DNA from: Clostridia bacterium
GTDB lineage: Bacteria; Bacillota; Clostridia; Oscillospirales; CAG-272
Assembly: GCA_017463445.1 (NCBI GenBank)
Contig: JAFTPF010000032.1
Coordinates: 1 to 43,551 of the forward strand
Direction: 5' to 3'
DNA: 43,551 bases
The notes under the pieces: model-generated
Told to the model about the DNA's origin: nothing
The model's input: the letters and a program-made list of their open reading frames with translations, nothing else
The model's database searches: none
Position numbers and translations under genes: made by a program
Shown: in pieces, positions 8,960 to 16,634 of the stretch
How the letters are laid out: the number at the start of each line of letters is the position of its first letter
Position numbering within the stretch: position 1 is the first letter of the stretch

Positions 8960-10053
8960 TCTTGCTCCTTTCCGCCAAACAGCGGCTTGTAGTCATCGTC
9001 ATCCTCTTCTTCCGGGGAGGGAGTGGGAGCCGAAGGCTTTTTCGGGAGAGGTTTTTTCTGCAGAGCCGCCTCCGAACGGGGTGCCCGTCCCGTAGGTGCT
9101 TGGATGCGGGGAAGACGGGCGGTCTCCTCGGGGCGGGTAGCGGTCAGGAAGACCTCCTCCAGCGATGCTTCGTGAAGGGTCATGGACAGGATGGGACAAC
9201 GCAGCTCGGAGAAGGCGAAAAAGAGCTGTTCGCGGATGTCCGCGCCCTTCTTGCATTCTACGGTCACGTTGGTCAGTGAACCGTTGGACTCGGTAGTGAT
9301 CTTCTGTACACCGGGGATCTTGCGGATCGCCGTTTCACAGCGGTTTGCCGCGCACCGAACGGTCAGGCGGACGGTGTCGGTGTGGAGGTAGTCGCTTTGC
9401 AGATTGGGCAGCGTATCCATCGCCACCAGCTTACCTTCGGACAGGATGAGGATCACATCGCAGATCTCAGCCACCTCCGAGAGAATATGGCTGGACAGCA
9501 GGATGGTGTGTTTGCCTTTCAGCGAGCGGATGAGCCGTCTGATCTCCACGATCTGACGGGGGTCCAGCGAAGCGGTAGGCTCGTCGAGGATCAGGATCTC
9601 GGGATCACCCAGGATCGCCTGTGCAAGCCCCACTCTCTGCCAGTACCCTTTGGACAGATTGCGGATCAGTTTGTCAGCCACCGACAGCACGTTGACCTGC
9701 TCCATCACCCGGGTCAGCTCCTTCCGTCGACGGGAGGCGGGGACACCTTTGGCATCCGCCACGAAGGAGAGATACTCCCGCACGGTCAGATCAGGGTAGA
9801 GGGGGGGACGCTCGGGGAGATAGCCGATATGCCGTTTGGCGGCAACGGGATTCAAAAACAGGTTCTCTCCGCAGACGGTCACGCTCCCTTCTGTGGGCGC
9901 AAGACAGCCGGTGATCATATTCATCGTGGTGGTCTTACCCGCGCCGTTGACCCCGAGAAAGCCGTAGAGCTTGCCCGCTTCGATGGTACAGGTCAGATGA
10001 TCCACCGCGGTAAGATTTCCGTATCGTTTCGTCAGATTTTCCAGTTCGATCAT
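8956..10053 (-). CDS. ABC transporter ATP-binding protein, GldA-like, with disordered C-terminal tail
   Basis: The 365-residue ATPase has Walker A GVNGAGKT (residues 34-41), the signature LSKGYWQRVGLA and Walker B ILILDEPTASLDP. After the nucleotide-binding domain (about 1-220) there is the regulatory domain common in ABC-2 exporters. The last 55 or so residues form a tail rich in Pro, Lys and then Glu/Asp, ending near EEEDDDDYKPLFGGKEQE, which looks unstructured and is not part of the ATPase core. It is the first gene of the four-gene minus-strand operon. The start has AAAGGA about 8 nt upstream. A TATAAT lies 45-50 nt upstream (10103-10098) without a good -35. The role is energising an ABC-2 permease with unknown cargo. 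Confidence 0.9.
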   Translation of the reverse strand: MIELENLTKRYGNLTAVDHLTCTIEAGKLYGFLGVNGAGKTTTMNMITGCLAPTEGSVTVCGENLFLNPVAAKRHIGYLPERPPLYPDLTVREYLSFVADAKGVPASRRRKELTRVMEQVNVLSVADKLIRNLSKGYWQRVGLAQAILGDPEILILDEPTASLDPRQIVEIRRLIRSLKGKHTILLSSHILSEVAEICDVILILSEGKLVAMDTLPNLQSDYLHTDTVRLTVRCAANRCETAIRKIPGVQKITTESNGSLTNVTVECKKGADIREQLFFAFSELRCPILSMTLHEASLEEVFLTATRPEETARLPRIQAPTGRAPRSEAALQKKPLPKKPSAPTPSPEEEDDDDYKPLFGGKEQE

Positions 10054-10229
10054 AGTCGTTTCCTTTCGGATCTGCGCTTTGAGCGTGATTAACCTTCATT
10101 ATACTCAAATATTGTTAAGATTCTGTGACCACTCGTCCTGTTTGAGGAAAATTTTTGTTAAAATTTTCAATAATCGATGAGATATGCCTCAATGATAATA
10201 AGTAGTAACCGGGATAGAGGATTTATCTC

Positions 10230-10258
10230 TTGACAAGCCATCGAAACTATGTTATAAT
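10230..10258 (+). promoter_or_regulatory. Consensus promoter of the EEP lipoprotein gene
   Basis: TTGACA (10230-10235), a 17 bp spacer and TATAAT (10253-10258), a full sigma-A consensus. Transcription would begin near 10265, about 40 nt before the ATG at 10305. This rules out upstream in-frame start codons. Confidence 0.9.
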
Positions 10259-10304
10259 TTACTTTAACGAACACCGCACCTTTGCGGGAAAGGTTGGTAA
10301 TATA

Positions 10305-12077
10305 ATGAGATCTATTTTGCTCAGGGCAGGTGCGCTGGCACTGTGCGCGATCCTGGCAGGCGGCGCATTGACTGCTTGCGGCAGCTCCGACAAGAGCGAG
10401 ACGGCGGCACAGACCACCGCCGATTATATGCACGACTACGAAAAGTCCGGAGACGTCAGCGTTTCCACCGGCGAGACCCATATCTTCCTCAGCGCGGACG
10501 TTACCGATACCGTGATCGTCACAGGTAGTCACGTCAAGGACTCCAGTCCCGTTTTGACCGCTGCGAAGGATCTGCGTACCTATATCTCCACTTTCACCGA
10601 TATTACGCTGGAGACCAAAGCGGATTTTCTGCTGGAGGGAGAAGATCCCTCTGCCGCTACCGAGATCCTGATCGGTGAGACCTCCCGTGAGGAGACCGCG
10701 CTGGTGGCAGAGACGCTGCGGATCAACGATTACGCCATTCAGGTAGTCGACAACAAGCTGGTGGTGCTGGGCGGATGCGAAGAGAAGACCGTCGAGGCGG
10801 TCAATAAGCTTATCGAACTGTACTTCTCGGCGCCCCGTGCTGATCTGGTGCTGGAGCGCGGATACCGTTACCAATACCGCTACGATTATAACCTGAGTGA
10901 TCTCACCCTGAACGGAATGAGCGTTCTGGACTACACCATCGTATACGGAAGCGGATCCGAAGGCGCCGCGACCTATCTGCAGACCACGCTTGCAGACGCC
11001 ATCGGCTACGAGATTCCCGTGGTCAAAGCGACATCCACCGGTGAGAACGCAGAGCTGGAGATCCTTGTAGGCGTGTCGGGCAGAGAGACCACGGTGACCG
11101 CCGCGGCAGGTACCTATCAGGTAGGTATGGACGGCAACAAGTTGGTATTTGCCGGCGACGATTCCACCGTTCTGCTGGGCGTTCGAGCCTTCGTGGAGCA
11201 GTACGTCACGGGCGGTACTGACATCAGCAAGGTGGAGGCTTGCCTCTCCCTGACCGGTACTCCCACCTATGATAACGCGCTGAAGCTGCTCAGCCTCAAC
11301 GTCACCCAATCGGGCTACGGTGAAAACGCTGTAGTCAACCGTTATCCCCGTCTGTATCAGCTGATCACGGAGCAGACCCCCGATGTGCTCTGCCTGCAGG
11401 AGGTCTCCTGCACCACCTGGCTGTCCTGTATTAACGAGGGCATCGGTGATACGCCCGCTCTGACCGATACCTATCAGTTCGTAGGCACCGGCAGAAACGG
11501 CGAAGCACCCAAGGGCTACGATGCATTCCTGGAGGGGGCGTATAACGCCATCCTCTTTAACAAGACCAAATATAAGCTGGAGGACAGCGGAACCTTCTGG
11601 CTGTCCGAAACGCCCGAGACCGCCAGCGTCGGTTGGGACGGCAGGACCTTCTCCATCTGTACCTGGGCAAAGCTCACCGAGATCTCCACGGGCGATCAGC
11701 TTGTGGTGATGAACACCCAGCTTGACACCTACGGCAGATCCGCCGCAGGCAACGGTGCGTCGCTGATCTGTGAAAAAGCGGCAGAATTCGGACTTCCCGT
11801 GATCCTTGCGGGCGATTTCGGTGTCGGCAGCAGCGGCAAGCCCTACAAAAACGTGGTTGGCGACAGCTTTGCCGATACGTTGACGGTTGCTGAGACCGTT
11901 GTCGGCAGCGGTGCTACCCAGAACGGCTACGGCAATACCACCGTTACTGCGGCAACCTCCCACGTCTTCGTCACCCGCGGCCTGTGCGGCGTCAAGAGTT
12001 ACGAGCTCCTCACCGATCTGATCGACGGCGGCTATGTTTCGTCCCACTGGGCGATCGTGACCGAGATCAAGTATTGA
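10305..12077 (+). CDS. Lipoprotein with two tandem beta/alpha domains and a degenerate endonuclease/exonuclease/phosphatase domain
   Basis: The 590-residue protein begins with a lipoprotein signal, LALCAILAGGALTAC, with Cys25 as the lipidation site, so it is exported and anchored to the outer face of the membrane. Two similar segments follow (about 60-180 and 195-310), each with a hydrophobic strand, a helix and a GETSREET- or GVSGRETT-like turn. They resemble the N-terminal non-catalytic domain of GH67-type enzymes. From about residue 325 an EEP fold is recognisable: LLSLNV, then LCLQEV with Glu366. Key later residues are changed: the NTHLDH-like motif reads NTQLDTYG (470-477), GDFN reads GDFG (503-506), DH reads SH (552-553), and SDH reads SSH (579-581). 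Catalysis is therefore doubtful. sfsA follows 3 nt later. Confidence 0.75.
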   Translation: MRSILLRAGALALCAILAGGALTACGSSDKSETAAQTTADYMHDYEKSGDVSVSTGETHIFLSADVTDTVIVTGSHVKDSSPVLTAAKDLRTYISTFTDITLETKADFLLEGEDPSAATEILIGETSREETALVAETLRINDYAIQVVDNKLVVLGGCEEKTVEAVNKLIELYFSAPRADLVLERGYRYQYRYDYNLSDLTLNGMSVLDYTIVYGSGSEGAATYLQTTLADAIGYEIPVVKATSTGENAELEILVGVSGRETTVTAAAGTYQVGMDGNKLVFAGDDSTVLLGVRAFVEQYVTGGTDISKVEACLSLTGTPTYDNALKLLSLNVTQSGYGENAVVNRYPRLYQLITEQTPDVLCLQEVSCTTWLSCINEGIGDTPALTDTYQFVGTGRNGEAPKGYDAFLEGAYNAILFNKTKYKLEDSGTFWLSETPETASVGWDGRTFSICTWAKLTEISTGDQLVVMNTQLDTYGRSAAGNGASLICEKAAEFGLPVILAGDFGVGSSGKPYKNVVGDSFADTLTVAETVVGSGATQNGYGNTTVTAATSHVFVTRGLCGVKSYELLTDLIDGGYVSSHWAIVTEIKY

Positions 12078-12080
12078 TCG

Positions 12081-12758
12081 ATGACTTATTCTCATATCGA
12101 ACGCGCGACCTTCCTCTCCCGCCCCAATCGGTTTATCGCCTATTGCCGATCGGAGAGCGGAGAGGAGATCCGCTGTCACGTGAAAAACACGGGACGGTGC
12201 AGGGAACTTCTCATTCCCGGATGCACCGTCCTTCTTGATCGGTCGCAGAATCCGAACCGCGCTACGCCCTGCGATCTTGTGGCGGTGTACAAGGGCGACC
12301 GCCTCATCAACATGGACTCGTCGGCACCCAACCGCGTGGCGGCTGAGTTTCTGCCGCACCTGTACGAAGGTTGCACATTTTTTCGATCCGAGCACCGATG
12401 GGGAAGCTCCCGCTTTGATTTTTACCTGGAGCGTCCAGGTGAGCGGCGGCTCATCGAGGTCAAGGGCGTGACGCTGGAGGAGGACGGTCATACTTTTTTT
12501 CCCGATGCGCCCACCGAGCGGGGACTGCGCCATGTGGAGGAGCTGATTGCCGCCCGTCGGGAGGGATTGGCGGCAACGCTCCTGTTCGTGATCCAGCTGG
12601 TAAACGCCGTTGACTGCTCCCCTAACGATCGTACCCAGCCCGCATTTCGGGATGCGCTCCGACGGGCAAGGGACGCCGGAGTGGAGATCCTTGCCTACGA
12701 CTGCACCGTTACCGAATCGTCCATGGTGATCCGCTCTGCCGTACCGATCCTGCTATAA
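12081..12758 (+). CDS. sfsA: SfsA family protein (sugar fermentation stimulation protein homologue)
   Basis: The 225-residue product matches SfsA in length and motif order. It has the N-terminal OB-like part with RPNRFIAYC and HVKNTGRCRELLIPG, then a nuclease-like core with FDFYLE and RLIEVKGVTLE, then FPDAPTERGLRHVEEL. The core D and E-x-K residues (FDFYLE, LIEVKG) resemble PD-(D/E)XK nucleases. SfsA has been reported as a DNA-binding protein, but its biochemical role is not settled. The ATG begins 3 nt after the lipoprotein stop, so the pair is probably one transcript ending at the hairpin at 12763-12800. Confidence 0.93.
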   Translation: MTYSHIERATFLSRPNRFIAYCRSESGEEIRCHVKNTGRCRELLIPGCTVLLDRSQNPNRATPCDLVAVYKGDRLINMDSSAPNRVAAEFLPHLYEGCTFFRSEHRWGSSRFDFYLERPGERRLIEVKGVTLEEDGHTFFPDAPTERGLRHVEELIAARREGLAATLLFVIQLVNAVDCSPNDRTQPAFRDALRRARDAGVEILAYDCTVTESSMVIRSAVPILL

Positions 12759-12762
12759 ATGA

Positions 12763-12800
12763 AAAGACTTGCAAGGCTGTTGCCTCGCAAGTCTTTTTTT
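12763..12800 (+). terminator. Intrinsic terminator after sfsA
   Basis: Outer stem AAAGACTTGC (12763-12772) pairs with GCAAGTCTTT (12787-12796). An inner AGGC/GCCT stem and a run of T (to 12801) complete a strong rho-independent terminator. Confidence 0.92.
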
Positions 12801-12891
12801 TGGTACCCGAAATAACCCCGCGGTTCTACCGAGGGAGCGAGAAACGAGCGGAGCGACGAAAAGACGGGTGAGCTATAAGCAAGCCCAATAG

Positions 12892-12995
12892 AAAGCCTCC
12901 CCTGTGTAAGGGGAGGTGCCGAGAACGAGGCGGAGGGGTTGTAAAAAACAATCCCTCACCGCCTTCGGCGGAGCTCTCTTTACACAAGGGAGCCT
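12892..12995. repeat. MITE-like imperfect palindromic repeat
   Basis: The left arm AAAGCCTCCCCTGTGTAAGG and the complement of the right arm (GGCTCCCTTGTGTAAAG) match with few mismatches. The inner arms GGCGGAGGG and CCCTCACCGCC can also pair, around a central A-rich loop. Sequences of this type, with a CTCCCTTGTGTAAAGGGAG end, are recalled as abundant in gut Clostridia and are probably non-autonomous mobile elements. No transposase is present and no clear target-site duplication is seen. Confidence 0.7.
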
Positions 12996-13099
12996 ATAGT
13001 AACTACCCGCTTACGGGCTGTAGTGCGTTTGATGCAATAGTAAAATACGGTGCCCCTTTTAGGGGTTATGCCGGTAATAGCCGCTTATAGGGGCTGTGC

Positions 13100-13124
13100 A
13101 AACCACCGGTTGAACCGGTGGTTT
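13100..13124. terminator. Terminator hairpin downstream of the LRR membrane protein gene
   Basis: A 10 bp perfect stem, AAACCACCGG/CCGGTGGTTT, has a TTGAA loop. It follows the stop of the minus-strand gene at 13133. The T-tract is short on the minus strand and better on the plus strand, so it may act in both directions. Confidence 0.65.
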
Positions 13125-13132
13125 TGATTGAT

Positions 13133-14587
13133 TTATTTTCCGTAGTGGATGGTAGCTTTCACCAGACGGTCATTGGCGTATCCTGTCTGCTTGATGTTGA
13201 TCTTCGCCCAATCCTCCTGGGTGCCGGCGTAATAAACCGTCAGCGCAGGGAGGTTCTTGGTGGCGTAGTTCCCCACTTCCTTCAGGCTCTTGGGTAGCGT
13301 CAGAACCGTCAAAGCGTCGTTATCGCGGATCGACTGATAGTCCAGCCGCTCCACGCCTTCCTCCAGCGTCAGGGAGGTGAGTGTGCCGCCCTTCAGCGAG
13401 TCTGCGCCTACGGCAACGACCTTTTTGCCGTTCAGCTTGGCAGGGATGGTCAAATCGTCGCCATAGAAGGGATTGTAGCCGGTGATGATCACATAGCCGG
13501 TGCCCTCTTCCAGGGTGTAGGAAAAGCCTTGCGGGCGAACGCTCAGGTGCCAGATGGCGGGGAGTGCGATGCAACTGGTCATCAGTAGGACGGCAATTGT
13601 ATGACAGCTACGCCGAAAATGGCGCATCCGATGATCACGACGGGTGATCCGTGCAGCCTCTTCGTCAGCCAGCCGCTGAACAATTTGCGCGTTATAGCCC
13701 TCCAGCAGGCTACGATATTGTTCGGAGGCGAACTGCATTGCCTTTTGATAGAAGAATTCATTTTCAAAGGGTGCGTCGACGGTAGGCAGATCTTCCTCGT
13801 ATTCCAGCCCCAGCTTGTCCAGCAGATGATCGATCTGCGCCATGGCGATCTCGTCGTTCTCGTGGTAGAAGCCTTCGTCGGTGAGGGTGTAACGGTAGTC
13901 GTCCACACGCTTTTGCATATAGTCCAGAGTGGCTTCCAGCTCACGGGTCAGAAGAGGGAGCTTGGAGTGATCGCCTGTGAGCAGAGCGTTCTCCACCTTC
14001 ACGCATTTGGAGCTGATATCGTCCTCCAGTGTCTGTAACTGAACGCTGAAGGCGGGATCCAGCCGAACCAGCAGCTCGCTGATGGCGGTCATGATCTCGT
14101 TCAGCGGCGCGTATTCGCACTTGCGGCACAGTCTTTTCAGATAGTTTGCGTAGTAGCTCAGTTTCTTTTCCGAAACGTCGTCCCGCTCGTTGGTAGGGGT
14201 AGGAGGAGGCGGCTCGGCGGGAGCGGGGATCACCATCAGCAAAACGGTGGCGATCAGGAGGAGCAGATAGACGGCAAGCGCAGTCCAGACCGAGAAGCCA
14301 CTGAGATTGCGGACGGTCAGGAAGGCGATGGAGCATCCGGTCTGGAGCAGAACGTGCAGGAAAAGCAGATCGGAGACGTCGATGGGGATCAGTCCGCAGG
14401 GGTGAGCCTTTTCGCTGTCGGCAACGATATACAGATAGACGATCTGTACGATCACGGCGAGGGCAGGGAAGCCCCAGGCAAGGGTGAACAAGAGATCGTT
14501 TTCCAACCGCATAAAGAAGGCAAGAAAGAGAAAGAGCGGGAACAGCAGAAGACACTCGACAAAATGAAGCAGATTTCGTTTTTTCAT
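13133..14587 (-). CDS. Membrane protein with coiled-coil middle and C-terminal BspA-type leucine-rich segment
   Basis: The 484-residue protein is of unknown function. About four hydrophobic helices occupy residues 8-130 (for example LLLFPLFLFLAFFM and LAVYLLLLIATVLLMVIP). A charged helical region of about 150-320 residues follows, then a fifth hydrophobic helix (HTIAVLLMTSCIALPAIWHL). The C-terminal part, about 370-484, looks like LRR_5/BspA-type repeats: FYGDDLTIPAKLNGKKVVAV, LTSLTLEEGVERL and LTVLTLPKSLKEVG, then the frequent LRR_5 phrase YYAGTQEDWAKI. By topology the LRR part is probably outside. ATG 14587 is chosen because AAAGGAT lies about 8 nt upstream. It diverges from mscS and has its own promoter. 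Confidence 0.7.
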   Translation of the reverse strand: MKKRNLLHFVECLLLFPLFLFLAFFMRLENDLLFTLAWGFPALAVIVQIVYLYIVADSEKAHPCGLIPIDVSDLLFLHVLLQTGCSIAFLTVRNLSGFSVWTALAVYLLLLIATVLLMVIPAPAEPPPPTPTNERDDVSEKKLSYYANYLKRLCRKCEYAPLNEIMTAISELLVRLDPAFSVQLQTLEDDISSKCVKVENALLTGDHSKLPLLTRELEATLDYMQKRVDDYRYTLTDEGFYHENDEIAMAQIDHLLDKLGLEYEEDLPTVDAPFENEFFYQKAMQFASEQYRSLLEGYNAQIVQRLADEEAARITRRDHRMRHFRRSCHTIAVLLMTSCIALPAIWHLSVRPQGFSYTLEEGTGYVIITGYNPFYGDDLTIPAKLNGKKVVAVGADSLKGGTLTSLTLEEGVERLDYQSIRDNDALTVLTLPKSLKEVGNYATKNLPALTVYYAGTQEDWAKINIKQTGYANDRLVKATIHYGK

Positions 14588-14625
14588 AACGGTATCCTTT
14601 GGGAACAAAATGTTAATTCTTATCT

Positions 14626-14654
14626 ATATTAGCACAGATTCCGAGGAAAATCAA
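14626..14654 (-). promoter_or_regulatory. Promoter of the LRR membrane protein gene
   Basis: On the minus strand TTGATT (14654-14649) is separated by 17 bp from TAATAT (14631-14626). This is a moderate match placed about 40 nt before the ATG. Confidence 0.55.
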
Positions 14655-14729
14655 CCATTAAATGTAAACATCTTCTGAATAAGCGGTTTTGTGACGAGAA
14701 AAATTTTGTTCGAAGTGGTCAAGGGGGAT

Positions 14730-14758
14730 TGACAGACCGATCGAAATGTGATAAAATA
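14730..14758 (+). promoter_or_regulatory. Promoter of mscS
   Basis: TTGACA (14730-14735), 17 bp spacer, TAAAAT (14753-14758). The start of transcription falls near 14765, so the mscS ATG at 14792, with GGAGG upstream, is the first usable start. Confidence 0.85.
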
Positions 14759-14791
14759 TCAATAATATTATTTTTTGGAGGATTTCTATCA

Positions 14792-15595
14792 ATGGATGAA
14801 TTTCTGAATTATTTGTTGACCTCGATTACCGATATCGTGTTCCGTCTTGCGATCGCTGCGGTAATTATCCTGGTCGGTTTCAAAGTGGCGAATAAGGTCA
14901 CCAAGACGATTCTCAATTCCAAGAAGATGCAGACGGTTGACAAAACTGCCCGTGGCTTCATCGCAAGCTTTGCGAAGATCGGTATGAAGGTCGTTCTGGT
15001 CGTCATCGCCATCTCCGTAATGGGCATCAATATGACCTCCGTAGTCGCTCTGCTGACTACTGCGGCTGCTGCCATCGGTCTGGCACTGCAGGGCGGTCTG
15101 TCCAATATCGCCGGCGGTCTGATCATACTGATCTTCAAGCCATTCAAGGTAGGCGACTACGTGGTTTCCTGCGGCGAGGGCGGCACCGTTTCCGAGATCA
15201 ATATGTTCTACACGATTGTGAAGACCCATTACAACAAGACCATATCCATCCCCAACGGCTCCATCTCCAACTCTACCATGGAGAACCTGTCTGCCGAGAA
15301 TATGCGCCGTGTTGACATCAGTGTTACCGTTGATTTTGACGCCAATATCGAAGGCATTCAGGCACTGCTGAAGCAGATCGCCGAAAGCAACGAGCTGGTT
15401 GTTACCGATGCCGAGGCTCCCTACGTACCGATCACCGGCTACAGCGAACGCGGCGTTGATCTGCAGCTTCGCGCATGGACCAAGGGCGAGAATTACTGGA
15501 CCGTATTCTTCGCACTCAATGACAGTATCAGAGCAGGCTTCGAGAAATACGACGTTAAGTTCGCACTTCCTAAGGTGGAAGTTCGCAAGGACTGA
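14792..15595 (+). CDS. mscS: Mechanosensitive ion channel of small conductance, MscS family
   Basis: MscS channels open under membrane tension and release solutes during hypo-osmotic shock. The product is 267 residues, close to E. coli MscS. It has three N-terminal transmembrane segments: LAIAAVIILVGFKVAN, VVLVVIAISVMGI, and the pore helix with its Ala/Gly packing pattern, LLTTAAAAIGLALQGGLSNI. The cytoplasmic beta and alpha/beta vestibule follows, with FKPFKVGDYVV, VKTHYNKTISIPNGSISN and a C-terminal alpha/beta domain. The start is the ATG at 14792, with GGAGG 10 nt upstream. The gene is monocistronic between a near-consensus promoter and a strong terminator. Assignment to the family is secure, but its conductance is not known. 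Confidence 0.95.
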   Translation: MDEFLNYLLTSITDIVFRLAIAAVIILVGFKVANKVTKTILNSKKMQTVDKTARGFIASFAKIGMKVVLVVIAISVMGINMTSVVALLTTAAAAIGLALQGGLSNIAGGLIILIFKPFKVGDYVVSCGEGGTVSEINMFYTIVKTHYNKTISIPNGSISNSTMENLSAENMRRVDISVTVDFDANIEGIQALLKQIAESNELVVTDAEAPYVPITGYSERGVDLQLRAWTKGENYWTVFFALNDSIRAGFEKYDVKFALPKVEVRKD

Positions 15596-15609
15596 TTTGT
15601 ATGAAAATG

Positions 15610-15641
15610 CAAAAGCCGCTCTGTAGCGGCTTTTGTTTTTT
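15610..15641 (+). terminator. Intrinsic terminator after mscS
   Basis: An 11 bp perfect stem, CAAAAGCCGCT/AGCGGCTTTTG, has a CTGT loop and T6. Confidence 0.93.
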
Positions 15642-15716
15642 ACCGACTGCACGCCATATTCCCGTATAACATACGACTTCGTATAATGCGAGATAACAAT
15701 TTGAGGAGATATAATT

Positions 15717-16583
15717 ATGAAAGACTTTGTGATCATTACCGATTCCGGCTGTGATGTCAAGCCCGAGCTTTTGACCGAATGGGGCGTCGAGAATATCGAG
15801 CTGAGCTTCCGATTTGACAAGGACGACCGCGATTATTTCAACTGCGATATGCCGATCTCGGACTTCTATGACCGGATGCGGGCGGGCGATATCGCCAAGA
15901 CTGCGGCCATCAATCCTGACCGCTTTGCAAATGCGTTTGAGCCTTTCCTGCAGCAGGGCAAGGACGTACTGCACCTGAGCTTTTCCTCCGGGCTGAGCGT
16001 TACCTGCAATTCCGCGCGTCTGGCGGCAGAGGAGCTGATGAGCAAGTATCCCGACCGCAAGATCGTCGTAGTGGATACGCTGGCGGCGTCTGCAGGGCAG
16101 GGACTGCTGGTCTATCTGACCGTCCAAAAGCAGAAGGAAGGCTGTACCCTAGAAGAGGCGGCAGATTATGCCGAGCAGATGAAGCTGCAGATCTGCCATT
16201 GGGTCACGGTAGACGATCTGGTCTATCTGAAGCGCGGCGGACGCATCAGTCCTACCGTTGCGCTGGTGGGCAAGGCACTGGGCATCAAGCCCATCATCCA
16301 CGTGGACAACGCCGGTAAGCTGGTCAGCGTTTCCAAGGTCAGAGGCAGAAAGCACGCGCTGGCAACGGTTGCCGGTAAGTATACTGAGCTTGCCAAGGAT
16401 CCTGCAGGTGGCACTGTTTTCATCTCTCACGGCGATTGCCTGGAGGATGCCGAGCGGGTGGCTGAGCTGATCCAAGAATCCACCGGTGCCAAGACCGCGC
16501 TGATCACCGACATCGGTCCCGTCATCGGCGCTCACGCCGGACCGGGCACCATCGCGCTGTTCTTCGTGGGTAAAGAGAGATAA
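15717..16583 (+). CDS. DegV family fatty-acid-binding protein
   Basis: DegV proteins bind a long-chain fatty acid between two alpha/beta domains. In Firmicutes related FakB proteins present the fatty acid to the FakA kinase for phospholipid synthesis. The 288-residue product has the family N-terminus FVIITDSGCDVKPE, the loop KTAAINPDRF (the place of the usual T-S-x-P-S/T motif, here diverged), LSFSSGLSVTCNSARLA, and DTLAASAGQGLL. In the C-terminal domain it has VDDLVYLKRGGRIS and IGPVIGAHAGPGT. GAGGAG lies 8 nt before the ATG. A TATAAT at 15682-15687 with a poor -35 may be its promoter. No fakA is visible nearby, so ligand hand-off is inferred only from the family. Confidence 0.92.
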   Translation: MKDFVIITDSGCDVKPELLTEWGVENIELSFRFDKDDRDYFNCDMPISDFYDRMRAGDIAKTAAINPDRFANAFEPFLQQGKDVLHLSFSSGLSVTCNSARLAAEELMSKYPDRKIVVVDTLAASAGQGLLVYLTVQKQKEGCTLEEAADYAEQMKLQICHWVTVDDLVYLKRGGRISPTVALVGKALGIKPIIHVDNAGKLVSVSKVRGRKHALATVAGKYTELAKDPAGGTVFISHGDCLEDAERVAELIQESTGAKTALITDIGPVIGAHAGPGTIALFFVGKER

Positions 16584-16593
16584 ATAAAAATGA

Positions 16594-16632
16594 AAACTCC
16601 TGTTGATCGGGGATTCCCGTCAACAGGAGTTT
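16594..16632. terminator. Bidirectional terminator between degV and a GNAT gene
   Basis: A 13 bp stem, AAACTCCTGTTGA (16594-16606) and its complement (16620-16632), has an inner CGGG/CCCG stem. The minus strand continues with TTTTCATTTTTATT, so the T-tract is better for the degV side's opposite strand. It serves two convergent genes. Confidence 0.8.
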
Positions 16633-16634
16633 CG

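Larger units (their letters stand above)
12801..13132. other. Gene-free interval made of short palindromes and repeat remnants
   Basis: No supported coding sequence lies between the sfsA terminator and the next gene. The stretch holds a GAGCGAGAAACGAGCGGAGC-type segment (about 12836-12857), the MITE-like palindrome listed separately (12892-12995), a CCCGCTTACGGG hairpin near 13006-13017, a GCCCCTTTTAGGGG hairpin near 13052-13065, and the terminator at 13100-13124. The series of unrelated small palindromes suggests stacked repeat insertions. Confidence 0.6.

Noticed and set aside
10167-12533. 788-residue open frame on the minus strand over the EEP lipoprotein and sfsA
   Set aside because: The plus strand has a consensus promoter, a lipobox signal peptide and two coupled genes. 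The antisense frame crosses both genes and has no domain.
15661-15690. ACTTCGTATAATG segment identical to part of loxP
   Set aside because: Only a 13-base match without the second inverted half-site. It coincides with the TATAAT box upstream of degV and is most likely chance.
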